DNA of 64,000 bases from Sinomicrobium weinanense (GCF_018863395.1 NZ_JAHKRR010000001.1:868001-932000); one strand, 5' to 3'; numbered from the stretch's first letter, positions 50,829 through 59,728 are shown. The notes: generated by a model from the sequence alone, not told the origin. Numbers and translations: made by a program.

Positions 50829-50872
50829 TGTAACCGAATGGTTTTATATAGATTTGTAACCAAAATGTTACA
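50829..50872 (+). promoter_or_regulatory. Paired ArsR-type operator, sites 26 bp apart
   Basis: TGTAACCGAATGGTTTTA (50829-50846) and TGTAACCAAAATGTTACA (50855-50872) begin exactly 26 bp apart. The second is a dyad with perfect 6-bp arms and ends 6 bp before the ATG. Spacing and position equal those in front of the ArsR gene at 8548. Confidence 0.62.
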
Positions 50873-50878
50873 TATAAG

Positions 50879-51184
50879 ATGAGGAGAGATGTATTCCAGG
50901 CCATAGCCGACCCTAACCGGAGGGCGATCATTCACTTACTGGCCAGTGAAAGACTTACCGTCAATCAGATCGCAGATAATTTTAATGTGAGCCGGCCGGC
51001 CATATCCAAACATATCAAGATACTTACGGAATGCGGACTGGTAGCGATCAAGCCACAGGGCAGGGAAAGATATTGCGAGGCGAAGTTCGGTAAATTAAGG
51101 GAAGTATCGGAATGGATAGAACAATACCGGAAATTCTGGAACAGCAAGCTGGATGCCCTGGAAGATTTTCTGGACAACAATTAA
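50879..51184 (+). CDS. ArsR-family winged-helix repressor
   Basis: The 101-aa protein starts [20 protein letters not shown], has the helix-turn-helix LTVNQIADNFNVSRPAISKHI (~residues 27-47) and the wing CGLVAIKPQGRERYCEAKF. It is a close relative of the product of 8548-8871, also without a metal-binding motif. The SRPBCC gene follows 54 bp downstream, giving the same ArsR-AHSA1 pairing. Autorepression via the operator pair is likely. Confidence 0.88.
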   Translation: MRRDVFQAIADPNRRAIIHLLASERLTVNQIADNFNVSRPAISKHIKILTECGLVAIKPQGRERYCEAKFGKLREVSEWIEQYRKFWNSKLDALEDFLDNN

Positions 51185-51238
51185 AAGCCTCCACCCTGCT
51201 CCGCAAAGAAGATAAAACCATTTAAACTCAAGTATTTT

Positions 51239-51676
51239 ATGAAAAACGATCCATTAATCATTGAACGGACGCTGAATGCTCCCGTAGAAAAGGTATGGCA
51301 GGCCCTTACCGTTAAAGAGCAGATGAAGCAATGGTACTTTGACCTGGCAGAATTTCGTCCCGAAGTAGGGTTTAAATTCCAGTTTATGGCAGGAAAAGAT
51401 GAAAAGATGTATCTTCACTTGTGCCAGGTAACCGAAGTCGTGGAGAACAGGAAATTGTCCTACACCTGGCGTTACGATGGCTATGAGGGAAACTCACACG
51501 TTATTTTTGAATTGTTCCCTGAAGGGGACCGAACCCGGATAAAGCTCACCCACGAAGGCCTGGAGACCTTCCCGGAAAGCAACCCGGACCTGGCCCCGGA
51601 AAACTTTGCCGAAGGCTGGACGTATATTATGGGTACGGCACTCCCCGGTTTTGTGGAAAGCGTTGTAAAAGGATAA
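51239..51676 (+). CDS. SRPBCC (AHSA1-type) domain protein
   Basis: The 145-aa protein has the AHSA1 helix-grip pattern: LIIERTLNAPVEKVWQALTVKEQMKQWYF, then VGFKFQFMAGKDEKMYLHLC, KLSYTWRYDGYEGNSHVIFELF, and the C-terminal FAEGWTYIMGTALPGFVESVV helix. This is the form most often found beside ArsR repressors and probably binds a hydrophobic small molecule. It is part of the ArsR unit, 54 bp from the repressor and 264 bp before the second SRPBCC gene. Confidence 0.87.
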   Translation: MKNDPLIIERTLNAPVEKVWQALTVKEQMKQWYFDLAEFRPEVGFKFQFMAGKDEKMYLHLCQVTEVVENRKLSYTWRYDGYEGNSHVIFELFPEGDRTRIKLTHEGLETFPESNPDLAPENFAEGWTYIMGTALPGFVESVVKG

Positions 51677-51814
51677 AGTATCTCCCGGGACGGCGGACCG
51701 ATACGGCAGGAATGCCCGGAAGTATCGGTCAGCCTGTCTGGAGACCGGATTAATTAAACCGCTCCTATGGATTTGAGATCTGCAGGTTTATATCAGACTG
51801 AAAGTCTGTCTGCC

Positions 51815-51870
51815 ACGGATTCACGAATCATTTTTTAACTATTAATATATATCAGTGTATTCGTGGCAAA
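51815..51870. repeat. Short inverted repeat of the CACGAAT type
   Basis: GCCACGGATTCACGAATCAT and GTGTATTCGTGGCAAAAG form complementary arms (CACGAAT/ATTCGTG) around an AT-rich centre. It lies in the 264-bp spacer between two SRPBCC genes and resembles other dispersed intergenic repeats here. Confidence 0.45.
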
Positions 51871-51940
51871 AGCTATAGAAGCTAAAGTAACCGCAATGAA
51901 ATTGCAGGGCTTGAACCTTTAACTTGATAATCAAATAACG

Positions 51941-52405
51941 ATGACGACAAACAGATCAAACTGTGTTGAAGCACAAATGCTTATCCGAAAGCCTGTTGCT
52001 ACCGTTTTTCAGGCATTTATCGATCCGGAGATCACCCGGAACTTCTGGTTTACCAAAGGAAGCGGTAGTCTCGAACCGGGAAAATCCGTGACCTGGGAAT
52101 GGGAAATGTACGGCTTTTCTACCGATGTTTTCGTAAAGGAAATAAAGGCTGATAAATTGATATCCATCACATGGAACTCCCCTCCTACCACAGTCGATTT
52201 CGAATTTACGCCCCATGGAGGCCATGCCACCTATGTAGTGATCCGCAACTACGGATTTGACAAGGAAGGAGATGAACTACTCCGGGTTATCATGGATTCC
52301 ACCGGAGGGTTTACTACCGTATTGGACGGACTTAAAGCCTACCTCGAACACGGAATACAACTTAATCTTATTGCCGACAAGTTCCCCGACCGGAACATTA
52401 AGTAA
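51941..52405 (+). CDS. SRPBCC-domain protein
   Basis: The 154-aa protein has the helix-grip pattern: CVEAQMLIRKPVATVFQAFIDPEITRNFWFTKGSG, LEPGKSVTWEWEMYGFSTDVFV, STGGFTTVLDGLKAYLEHGIQLNLIADKFPD. It is closest to the polyketide-cyclase/AHSA1-like branch with the 'GFTTVLDGLKAYLEHG' helix. Same strand as the ArsR-SRPBCC pair but 264 bp away with an intervening repeat, so it may have its own promoter. Confidence 0.85.
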   Translation: MTTNRSNCVEAQMLIRKPVATVFQAFIDPEITRNFWFTKGSGSLEPGKSVTWEWEMYGFSTDVFVKEIKADKLISITWNSPPTTVDFEFTPHGGHATYVVIRNYGFDKEGDELLRVIMDSTGGFTTVLDGLKAYLEHGIQLNLIADKFPDRNIK

Positions 52406-52661
52406 AAAATAGTAAACCTACATTTCATTTTTGCTTTGTTTGTCATCAGAAAACAAGGGGTACTTCCTGTTGTTTAATGAGATATAGTGAAATAAATACC
52501 TTACCGGAAGTATGGCTTTAATTTGAAGAGTTGATAACGATCAGCTCTTTTTTTTACAGATCACATTGGTTTATATCGACAATTTTTATAATTTGCAATC
52601 CCGATTGTCCGGATATTTCCGTATATTTACTGTAAGAGGACAGGGTTTAAAACAGCAGAAG

Positions 52662-54455
52662 ATGACCGAAGTTACCCGTATTTTTGACATCCCCCATTAC
52701 CAACTCAAAACATATGATCTTAAAGATGCTTTAGTAACCAAGCAGAACGGTGAATGGAAAAAGACCTCCAGTGCAGACTACGTAGAAAAAGCGGCTGCAA
52801 TAAGCAGGGGGCTTCTGAGAATAGGGCTGGAGAAAAATGACAAGATAGCCATAATCTCTTCCAACAACCGTACTGAGTGGCATATCCTCGATATCGGGAT
52901 ACTTCAGACAGGCGCACAGACCGTCCCCATCTATCCTACCATTTCTGAAGAAGACTACCAATATATACTGAACCATTCAGGGGCTGTTTATTGTTTTGTG
53001 TCTGATGAAGAGGTGCTGGTCAAGGTCAATGCTATACAGAGCAAGGTACCTGCACTGAAGGAAGTGTATTCATTCGATAAGATCGACGGTATAAAACACT
53101 GGACAGAGATCCTGGAACAGGGAAAGGACGATGCTAACCAGGAAGAAGTAGAAGCCAGGAAAAAATCCATAAAACCGGAAGACCTTGCCACATTGATCTA
53201 CACTTCCGGAACTACCGGAAGGCCCAAGGGAGTTATGTTGTCGCACAACAACCTTGTATCTAACGTGCTGAGTTGTTCTGAAAGGGTGCCGCTCAATGCA
53301 GGAAATTCCAGGGCCTTGAGCTTCCTCCCCATCTGCCATGTTTTTGAGCGTATGGTGGTTTACCTGTATCAATATTACGGGATCTCCGTTTATTTCGCCG
53401 AATCCATAGATAAAATGGGAGACAATCTCAAGGAGGTAAGCCCCAATGTCATGACCGTAGTGCCGAGGCTTCTGGAAAAAGTGTATGACAAGATATACGC
53501 CAAAGGCGCGGAGCTTACGGGCATTAAGAAAAAACTCTTTTTCTGGGCGCTGGAACTCGGAGAAAAATATCAGCCATACAAAGCTAACGGTTGGTGGTAC
53601 GAATGGCAGCTGAGCCTTGCCCGTAAGCTGATCTTTAGTAAGTGGCAGCAGGCTTTGGGAGGCCAACTGGATGTCATGGTTTCTGGTGCCGGGGCCTTAC
53701 AACCCAGGTTAGGCAGGGCATTTGCAGCAGCCGGTATTCCCGTTATGGAAGGCTATGGCCTTACCGAAACATCACCGGTAATTGCCGTGAACTGCCAGGA
53801 AAACCGTGGATGGAAAATAGGAACTGTGGGAAAAATAATCCCGGGAGTGGAAGTGAAAATAGCCGAAGACGGGGAAATACTGTGTAAGGGCCCCAATGTA
53901 ATGATGGGGTATTACAAGGAACCCGAAAAAACGGAAGCGTCCATGACCAACGGGTATTTCCATACCGGGGATATCGGAGAAGTGGACGAAGAAGGTTTTT
54001 TACGGATCACTGACCGGAAAAAGGAAATGTTCAAGACGTCCGGGGGGAAATATATTGCCCCGCAGATCATCGAGAACGAAATGAAACAATCGCGTTTTAT
54101 AGAGCAGATCATGGTTATCGGGGAAGGCGAAAAATTGCCTGCCGCTTTTATACAGCCCAATTTTGAGTTTATCAAAGAATGGGCGGCACGGAAAAAGATC
54201 GATATTGGCACGACAAACCAGGAGATCGTAAAAAATCAGGAGGTCATAGCCCGCTATGCTGAAGAGATTGCACGGTACAATAAAAAATTCGGCCATTGGG
54301 AACAGATCAAGAAATTTGAACTGACCCCCGATGTATGGTCCATCGAAAGCGGCCACCTTACGCCTACATTAAAACTGAAACGAAAGATCATCCGGGAAAT
54401 ACACAAAGACCTGTATGACAAGATCTATAATCACGAAAACGGAAACAAAAAGTAA
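52662..54455 (+). CDS. Long-chain fatty acyl-CoA synthetase (AMP-forming)
   Basis: The 597-aa enzyme activates fatty acids to acyl-CoA via an acyl-adenylate. The P-loop-like AMP-binding motif LIYTSGTTGRPKGVMLSHNN lies near residue 180, followed by MVSGAGALQPRLGRAFAAAG and EGYGLTETSPVIAVNC, then TGDIGEVDEEGFLRITDRKKEMFKTSGGKYI, whose lysine-rich GG region is the A10 catalytic motif. It is of the membrane-associated long-chain type (FACL-like). From 52566 the frame is open, but MTEVTRIFDIPHYQ is the natural start. It supplies substrates to the beta-oxidation operon downstream. Confidence 0.9.
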   Translation: MTEVTRIFDIPHYQLKTYDLKDALVTKQNGEWKKTSSADYVEKAAAISRGLLRIGLEKNDKIAIISSNNRTEWHILDIGILQTGAQTVPIYPTISEEDYQYILNHSGAVYCFVSDEEVLVKVNAIQSKVPALKEVYSFDKIDGIKHWTEILEQGKDDANQEEVEARKKSIKPEDLATLIYTSGTTGRPKGVMLSHNNLVSNVLSCSERVPLNAGNSRALSFLPICHVFERMVVYLYQYYGISVYFAESIDKMGDNLKEVSPNVMTVVPRLLEKVYDKIYAKGAELTGIKKKLFFWALELGEKYQPYKANGWWYEWQLSLARKLIFSKWQQALGGQLDVMVSGAGALQPRLGRAFAAAGIPVMEGYGLTETSPVIAVNCQENRGWKIGTVGKIIPGVEVKIAEDGEILCKGPNVMMGYYKEPEKTEASMTNGYFHTGDIGEVDEEGFLRITDRKKEMFKTSGGKYIAPQIIENEMKQSRFIEQIMVIGEGEKLPAAFIQPNFEFIKEWAARKKIDIGTTNQEIVKNQEVIARYAEEIARYNKKFGHWEQIKKFELTPDVWSIESGHLTPTLKLKRKIIREIHKDLYDKIYNHENGNKK

Positions 54456-54670
54456 AAACATGATATAAGATAAGAGATCCGGCACCACTCCTCCCCCTGC
54501 GTATTGCCGGAATATAGTGAAAGAAGTCCTTAAAAAATTGTTTGGGTGCTATGTGCCCCACCGGCCTAATCGGGTATTGTTTTCCTAAATTTGTTTTTTC
54601 ATAATCAAAAACTACCTCACTCTCGACCACCCGGACAACAAGCAAACCAAAATTTTTAAGGACTTTTGTT

Positions 54671-54813
54671 TTTTTAGTCTTGGAGTTGATGAGTAGAGTA
54701 GTTCCGGAGTTAAAAAGATTATTTTTTCTCCCCTTGAGGGGAGATGCCATGGTTACTGAGCTTGCCGAAGCAAAGGCAGAGGGGTGTAAACTCCCCAACT
54801 CCAAAACTAAAAA
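54671..54813. repeat. Inverted-repeat-bounded element in the acyl-CoA synthetase/fucosidase spacer
   Basis: TTTTTAGTCTTGGAGTTG (54671-54688) and CAACTCCAAAACTAAAAA (54796-54813) are near-complementary. Between them lie CTCCCCTTGAGGGGAG (a hairpin) and ACTGAGCTTGCCGAAG. The right arm abuts the fucosidase stop codon and may act in its termination. No gene was seen in 54456-54814. Confidence 0.5.
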
Positions 54814-54814
54814 A

Positions 54815-56167
54815 CTATTTCTCTTCTTCCACTTTCGGGCCATACTTATTGAACAGTTCCAGCGGGCTGTCCAGCTCTACTTTCAATACGGTCATATAAG
54901 TGTCAATAACATTTTCCGGGACTTTGATATATGCGATACCCGGATATTTGGCCCAGTCTATCGCCCCCTTGGTATAAAAGTCCAGTTGCTCTCCGCTGCC
55001 TACTACGCTGACAGAATTGATCTTGTTCTTAACTCCTTTCAGCACCAGTTCGTTTTCTGATGTTCCGGGCACAAAAAGATAAAGGGTTTTCCGGTCTTTG
55101 GACAAGGTGGTCGGCCCGTAGAAATAGTGCAGGTCTATTCCCTTTCGGGTAGCATAGATCGCTTCTTTGTGTTTGTTGAGCCATTGTCCCAGTTCCTTTA
55201 AAATATGTACCTGCTCTTCCGGGATTTCCCCGTTTGCTTTAGGACCGATATCCAGCAGCAGGTTACCGCCCATGCTTACCATATCTACAAAGATCCGGAC
55301 CACCTCATAAGGGGTTTTATATTCGGTATCCAGAGGTTGATAACCCCAGCTCCCGTTCATGGTAAGGCAAAGTTCCCAGTATTTTGCAGGGGGATTGAAT
55401 ATCGGGGTCCCCTGTTCCGGTGTGGAATAGTCTCCATGCCCCTGTAACCTGGAATTAATGATAGTGTTCGGGTTGTTCTTAAGCAATAGCTCCCTCACCT
55501 TCGGGGCCTCCCACTCTTCAGCACTGTGCTCCCAGTCGCCGTCGAACCACCACAGGTCGGGGTTAAAGTTCTCTGCCACTTCCCGTATCTGTCCGAACAT
55601 GTATTTTTTGTAACGCTCCCAACGCCTGGGCTCTTTCTTAATGTCGTAGCGTTTTTCTTCGCGGGTAAATTCGTTGTAATCCTTGTGAGACCAATTGGAA
55701 AGGGAATAATACATCCCTACCTTAATATCCCTGGCTTTTATGGCATTTACAAATGGAGTTACCAGGTCGCGTTTGGCCGGGGTGTCTTTTATGGTATTCA
55801 CGCCCCCCTGTTTGCTGTTCCACAGGGCCACTCCGTCGTGATGGCGGGAAGTGAGCACGGCATACTGCGCCCCGCTCTCTTTAATGAGGTCTGCCCAGTA
55901 CTCCGGATCGTATTTGTCCGCCGTAAAACCGCGGAGCTGTTTCATATAATCCTTATGAGATATTTTGTCGTTATAAAAAGACCAGGATTCGTCGATCCCG
56001 TTTACCGCATAGATCCCCCAATGGATAAATATTCCCAGTTTGGCATCGGCAAACCATTCCATTTTACGCTCATCGACCGCATCCGATAGTTTTTCATTAC
56101 CCTGTCCATAACCCATAACGGACAGTACACAAAAAGATAAGGCAAGTAAGTAGTTTAATTTTTTCAT
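54815..56167 (-). CDS. GH29-type alpha-L-fucosidase, exported
   Basis: The 450-aa enzyme has a signal peptide (MKKLNYLLALSFCVLSVMGYGQ). The catalytic barrel carries GIFIHWGIYAVNGIDESW, QYAVLTSRHHDGVALWNS, DIKVGMYYSLSNWSHKDYNE and FNPDLWWFDGDWEHSAEEW, where the aspartate in WFDGD is the expected nucleophile of GH29. A C-terminal beta-sandwich region follows. It would remove alpha-linked fucose from glycans such as algal or host polysaccharides. It stands alone, without a SusCD pair or other glycan genes nearby. The start at 56167 follows the signal sequence; the frame extends three codons further. Confidence 0.93.
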   Translation of the reverse strand: MKKLNYLLALSFCVLSVMGYGQGNEKLSDAVDERKMEWFADAKLGIFIHWGIYAVNGIDESWSFYNDKISHKDYMKQLRGFTADKYDPEYWADLIKESGAQYAVLTSRHHDGVALWNSKQGGVNTIKDTPAKRDLVTPFVNAIKARDIKVGMYYSLSNWSHKDYNEFTREEKRYDIKKEPRRWERYKKYMFGQIREVAENFNPDLWWFDGDWEHSAEEWEAPKVRELLLKNNPNTIINSRLQGHGDYSTPEQGTPIFNPPAKYWELCLTMNGSWGYQPLDTEYKTPYEVVRIFVDMVSMGGNLLLDIGPKANGEIPEEQVHILKELGQWLNKHKEAIYATRKGIDLHYFYGPTTLSKDRKTLYLFVPGTSENELVLKGVKNKINSVSVVGSGEQLDFYTKGAIDWAKYPGIAYIKVPENVIDTYMTVLKVELDSPLELFNKYGPKVEEEK

Positions 56168-56217
56168 CTGGACCATAAATTATAAAAACGTGTTCGAAAA
56201 CAAATATACGCTTTTGT

Positions 56218-56282
56218 TCGGTATCCCGGTAATCGGTAATCAGCGGTCAGTAATCCAGTATTCGGTGATCGGTATGACCGTT
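56218..56282. repeat. Degenerate heptamer array
   Basis: TCGGTAT, then from 56227 CGGTAAT, CGGTAAT, CAGCGGT, CAGTAAT, CCAGTAT, TCGGTGA, TCGGTAT fit a 7-bp period. It lies in the divergent spacer between the fucosidase and MarR genes (56168-56594). Confidence 0.6.
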
Positions 56283-56409
56283 TTACTGACCACCCTTTTG
56301 CATTTCCTTTAAATTATTGTTAAGGCATCAGGTCTTGCAGGTTTTTGTTAAAAAAATGTCATAAATTAATAGTCCTTGCTGTTGATAGTGAAATTTAAGT
56401 TTTATTTAT

Positions 56410-56421
56410 TATGCATGCATA
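56410..56421. promoter_or_regulatory. Candidate MarR operator
   Basis: TATGCATGCATA is a perfect 12-bp palindrome. It covers the expected -33 region of a promoter with TATATTTG at 56433-56440. A related ATGCATG (56591-56597) overlaps the MarR start codon at 56595. Binding would block the promoter of the MarR-led operon (inference). Confidence 0.55.
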
Positions 56422-56432
56422 GCAAATTTTTG

Positions 56433-56440
56433 TATATTTG
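56433..56440 (+). promoter_or_regulatory. -7 element of the MarR gene
   Basis: TATATTTG matches TAnnTTTG, 155 bp before the MarR ATG. The leader (56447-56594) is AT-rich and holds no ORF of note. Confidence 0.5.
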
Positions 56441-56594
56441 GCATTCAGGCCCATCCAGATGAAACGAACATGATTTTTTTTAATCAAAAACTACCCGGAG
56501 GGTGTGATTAAAAAAACTTTATGTAAGAGTGTAGCGGTGCTATCTGTGCAATAAATTTTTTGCACATTTCATCTTCGCAAAAAATTTTAAATGC

Positions 56595-57029
56595 ATGAAA
56601 GACAAAACCATAGATTATGCCCTGAGGGCTACCTGGCAGGCCGTCGCCAGGATGTATAACGAAGAAGCCGGTAAATACGACACAACGATGGCCACCGGGT
56701 TTACCCTGCTGAGCATTGACCGGGAAAAGGGAACCCCTTCCACCTCGCTCGGGCCTAAAATGGGAATGGAAGCTACCAGCCTCTCCAGGATATTGAAAAA
56801 CATGGAATCCAAAGGGCTTATTGAACGCAAGCCCAACCCTGAGGACGGCCGGAGCGTGCTTATATGTCTCACCGAACTGGGCAGGGAAAAAAGGGAACAG
56901 TCCAAGACGGTGGTGCTGAAATTCAACGAGGTTGTCCAGGAGCAGGTTTCCGAAGAAAAGCTCCGCCATTTTTTTGAGGTTATCGAAGTGATCAATAATC
57001 TTATTGTAGAAAAAAAGATATACCGGTAA
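56595..57029 (+). CDS. MarR-family regulator of the beta-oxidation operon
   Basis: The 144-aa protein has the MarR winged helix: GFTLLSIDREKGTPSTSLGP, MGMEATSLSRILKNMESKGLIERKPNPEDGRSVLI and a C-terminal dimer helix (QEQVSEEKLRHFFEVIEVIN). It stands at the head of an operon with fatty-acid oxidation genes (57262 to 63669), so its ligand is probably an acyl-CoA or fatty acid, by analogy with other MarR/FadR-like regulators; this is inference. Confidence 0.88.
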   Translation: MKDKTIDYALRATWQAVARMYNEEAGKYDTTMATGFTLLSIDREKGTPSTSLGPKMGMEATSLSRILKNMESKGLIERKPNPEDGRSVLICLTELGREKREQSKTVVLKFNEVVQEQVSEEKLRHFFEVIEVINNLIVEKKIYR

Positions 57030-57036
57030 AAGAATG

Positions 57037-57092
57037 AAGTACAAAGTACAAAGTACAAAGTACGAAGAACAAAGTACAAAGTACAAAGAATG
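57037..57092 (+). repeat. Degenerate heptamer array (AAGTACA type)
   Basis: Eight units: AAGTACA three times, AAGTACG, AAGAACA, AAGTACA twice and AAGAATG, from 57037. A second short array (CCTCGGA, CCTCGGA, CCTCTGG, CTTCGGA) is at 57216-57243. Both sit in the 232-bp gap between the MarR and HAD-ECH genes. Confidence 0.7.
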
Positions 57093-57261
57093 GAATATGC
57101 AGGGACTTAAAATTTTACGTCCTCAATACAAAGACAGATTTAATGAATATATAACAACACCCGAACACATATAAAAAAGTAGGAAGTCAGAAGCAGAGTT
57201 ATCCCGTATGCAAAACCTCGGACCTCGGACCTCTGGCTTCGGACCTGAAAAATCATAATTT

Positions 57262-59667
57262 ATGAAACGACACATTAAAAAGGTAGCGGTCATTGGTTCC
57301 GGCATTATGGGAAGTGGTATTGCCTGCCATTTTGCCAATATCGGTGCAGAGGTGCTGCTCCTCGACATTGTTCCCCGGGAACTCACGGACAGGGAACAGC
57401 AGAAAGGGCTGAGCCTGGAAGACAAGGCCGTACGTAACCGTATTGTAAACGACAACCTGGCATCTGCATTAAAATCCAACCCCTCTCCTATCTATCACAA
57501 AAAATTTGCAGGACGGATATCCACCGGGAACCTCGAAGATGATATTTCCGGGATCGCTGATGCGGACTGGATCATCGAAGTGGTCGTAGAGCGGCTCGAT
57601 ATCAAGAAAAAGATCTTTGAACAGGTCGAACAACACCGCACACCCGGATCCCTCGTTACCTCCAATACTTCGGGGATCCCGATTCACTTTATGAGCGAAG
57701 GGCGGAGCGAAGACTTCCGGCAACACTTCTGCGGCACGCATTTCTTTAACCCCGCAAGATACCTGAAACTTTTTGAGATCATCCCCGGGCCGGAAACTTC
57801 AAAAGAAGTCCTCGATTTCCTCAATGCCTATGGCGATAAATTCCTCGGAAAAACTTCTGTTGTAGCTAAAGATACCCCGGCCTTTATCGGTAACCGTATC
57901 GGGATTTTCGGCATTATGAGCCTTTTCCATCAGGTTAAGGAAATGGGACTTACCATCGAAGAAGTGGACAAACTTACGGGCCCCGTCATAGGGCGCCCCA
58001 AATCCGCCACCTTCCGCACGGTAGATGTTGTAGGGCTGGACACCCTGGTACACGTAGCCAACGGCCTCTACGAAAATTGCCCGGATGACGAAGCTCATGA
58101 GCTGTTTAAACTGCCCGGATTTATCAATACCATGATGGAAAACAAGTGGCTGGGAAGCAAAACCGGGCAAGGGTTTTACAAAAAGATAAAAAATGATGCC
58201 GGGAAAAGCGAAATACTTTCGCTCGACCTTGATACCATGGAATACCGCCCCCGTAAAAAAGCCTCCTTTGCCACGCTCGAGCTTACCAAGACCATAGACA
58301 GGCCCATAGACCGGTTTAAAGTACTTGTGGGCGGGAAGGATAAGGCCGGCGAATTTTACCGCAAGAACTTCTCGGCCATGTTTGCCTATGTCTCCAACCG
58401 TATCCCCGAGATCACAGACGACCTGTTTAAGATCGACGATGCCATGAAAGCCGGTTTCGGCTGGGAAAACGGCCCTTTTGAAATATGGGATGCCATCGGG
58501 GTGGAAAAAGGTATGGAGATCATAAAGGCCGAAGGATATGAGCCCGCAGCCTGGGTCAGTGAAATGCTCTCTTCCGGGAATGACAGCTTTTATACCGTAA
58601 AGGAAGGAGCTACCTATTATTATGATATCCCGTCCAAAACACAGGTAAAAGTACCCGGACAGGATGCCTTTATCATTCTTGACAACATACGCGAAAGCAA
58701 AAAAGTATGGAGTAACAGCGAAGCCGTTATAGAAGACCTGGGCGACGGTATCCTCAACCTGGAATTCCAGTCCAAAATGAATACCATCGGCGGCGGGGTG
58801 TTACAGGGCATTAACAAGGCCATTGACCTGGCCGAAAAGGAATATGCCGGATTGGTCATCGGTAACCAGGCGGCCAACTTTTCCGTTGGTGCCAATCTCG
58901 GAATGATCTTTATGATGGCCGCAGAACAGGAATACGACGAACTCCATATGGCCATAAAAATGTTCCAGGACACCATAATGCGGGTACGGTATTCTTCCAT
59001 TCCCGTTGTTGTTGCCCCGCACGGCATGACCCTCGGCGGCGGATGCGAGATGAGCATGCATGCCGACAAGGTAGTCGCCGCAGCAGAAACCTATATCGGA
59101 CTGGTGGAATTTGGCGTAGGTGTCATCCCTGGCGGCGGAGGCTCCAAGGAAATGGCACTGAGAGCGGCCGACACCTTTAAAAAAGATGATGTGGAACTGA
59201 ATGTCCTTCGCGAGTATTTCCTCACCATCGGAATGGCCAAGGTGGCCACATCGGCCTATGAAGCCTATGATTTTGGTATTCTCCAGAAAGGGAAGGACAT
59301 TGTGGTGGTCAATAAAGACCGTCAGATCGCCGAAGCCAAAAAGCATGCGCTTCTTCTCGCTGAAGCAGGTTACACCCGGCCCGTACGGAGAAAAGACGTC
59401 AAAGTCCTCGGCAAACAGGCACTGGGCATGTTCCTTGTAGGAACGGATAGTATGGAAGCCGGAAAATATATTTCAGAACACGACAAAAAGATCGCCAACA
59501 AACTCGCCTATGTCATGGCCGGGGGCGACCTTTCCGAAGCAACGCTTGTAAGCGAGCAATACCTGCTCGATCTGGAAAGAGAAGCCTTCCTCTCCCTCTG
59601 TACCGAACGAAAAACCCTGGAGAGGATACAGCATATGCTGAAGACAGGGAAACCACTGAGAAATTAA
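57262..59667 (+). CDS. 3-hydroxyacyl-CoA dehydrogenase/enoyl-CoA hydratase fusion protein
   Basis: The 801-aa protein has an N-terminal NAD-binding domain (KVAVIGSGIMGSGIACHFAN, SNTSGIPIHFMSEG), an HAD C-terminal domain (FIGNRIGIFGIMSLFHQ, KLTGPVIGRPKSATFRTVDV, GAKTGQGFY-like KTGQGFYKKI) and a C-terminal crotonase/ECH domain (LGDGILNLEFQSKMNTIGGG, AANFSVGANLGMIFMM, PHGMTLGGGCEMSMHADKV). The order HAD-ECH is reversed compared with FadB/FadJ of proteobacteria and typical of Bacteroidota. It catalyses hydration and oxidation in beta-oxidation. The thiolase gene follows after one small gene. Confidence 0.94.
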   Translation: MKRHIKKVAVIGSGIMGSGIACHFANIGAEVLLLDIVPRELTDREQQKGLSLEDKAVRNRIVNDNLASALKSNPSPIYHKKFAGRISTGNLEDDISGIADADWIIEVVVERLDIKKKIFEQVEQHRTPGSLVTSNTSGIPIHFMSEGRSEDFRQHFCGTHFFNPARYLKLFEIIPGPETSKEVLDFLNAYGDKFLGKTSVVAKDTPAFIGNRIGIFGIMSLFHQVKEMGLTIEEVDKLTGPVIGRPKSATFRTVDVVGLDTLVHVANGLYENCPDDEAHELFKLPGFINTMMENKWLGSKTGQGFYKKIKNDAGKSEILSLDLDTMEYRPRKKASFATLELTKTIDRPIDRFKVLVGGKDKAGEFYRKNFSAMFAYVSNRIPEITDDLFKIDDAMKAGFGWENGPFEIWDAIGVEKGMEIIKAEGYEPAAWVSEMLSSGNDSFYTVKEGATYYYDIPSKTQVKVPGQDAFIILDNIRESKKVWSNSEAVIEDLGDGILNLEFQSKMNTIGGGVLQGINKAIDLAEKEYAGLVIGNQAANFSVGANLGMIFMMAAEQEYDELHMAIKMFQDTIMRVRYSSIPVVVAPHGMTLGGGCEMSMHADKVVAAAETYIGLVEFGVGVIPGGGGSKEMALRAADTFKKDDVELNVLREYFLTIGMAKVATSAYEAYDFGILQKGKDIVVVNKDRQIAEAKKHALLLAEAGYTRPVRRKDVKVLGKQALGMFLVGTDSMEAGKYISEHDKKIANKLAYVMAGGDLSEATLVSEQYLLDLEREAFLSLCTERKTLERIQHMLKTGKPLRN

Positions 59668-59672
59668 TTGTT

Positions 59673-59721
59673 TGACTTAAGACTTTACGACTTAAGACAT
59701 AGGACTTAGAACTTAGAACTA
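59673..59721 (+). repeat. Heptamer array before S23 gene 1
   Basis: Seven units: TGACTTA, AGACTTT, ACGACTT, AAGACAT, AGGACTT, AGAACTT, AGAACTA. Its inverted partner is at 60092-60133 just after the gene. Confidence 0.72.
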
Positions 59722-59728
59722 AATGATT

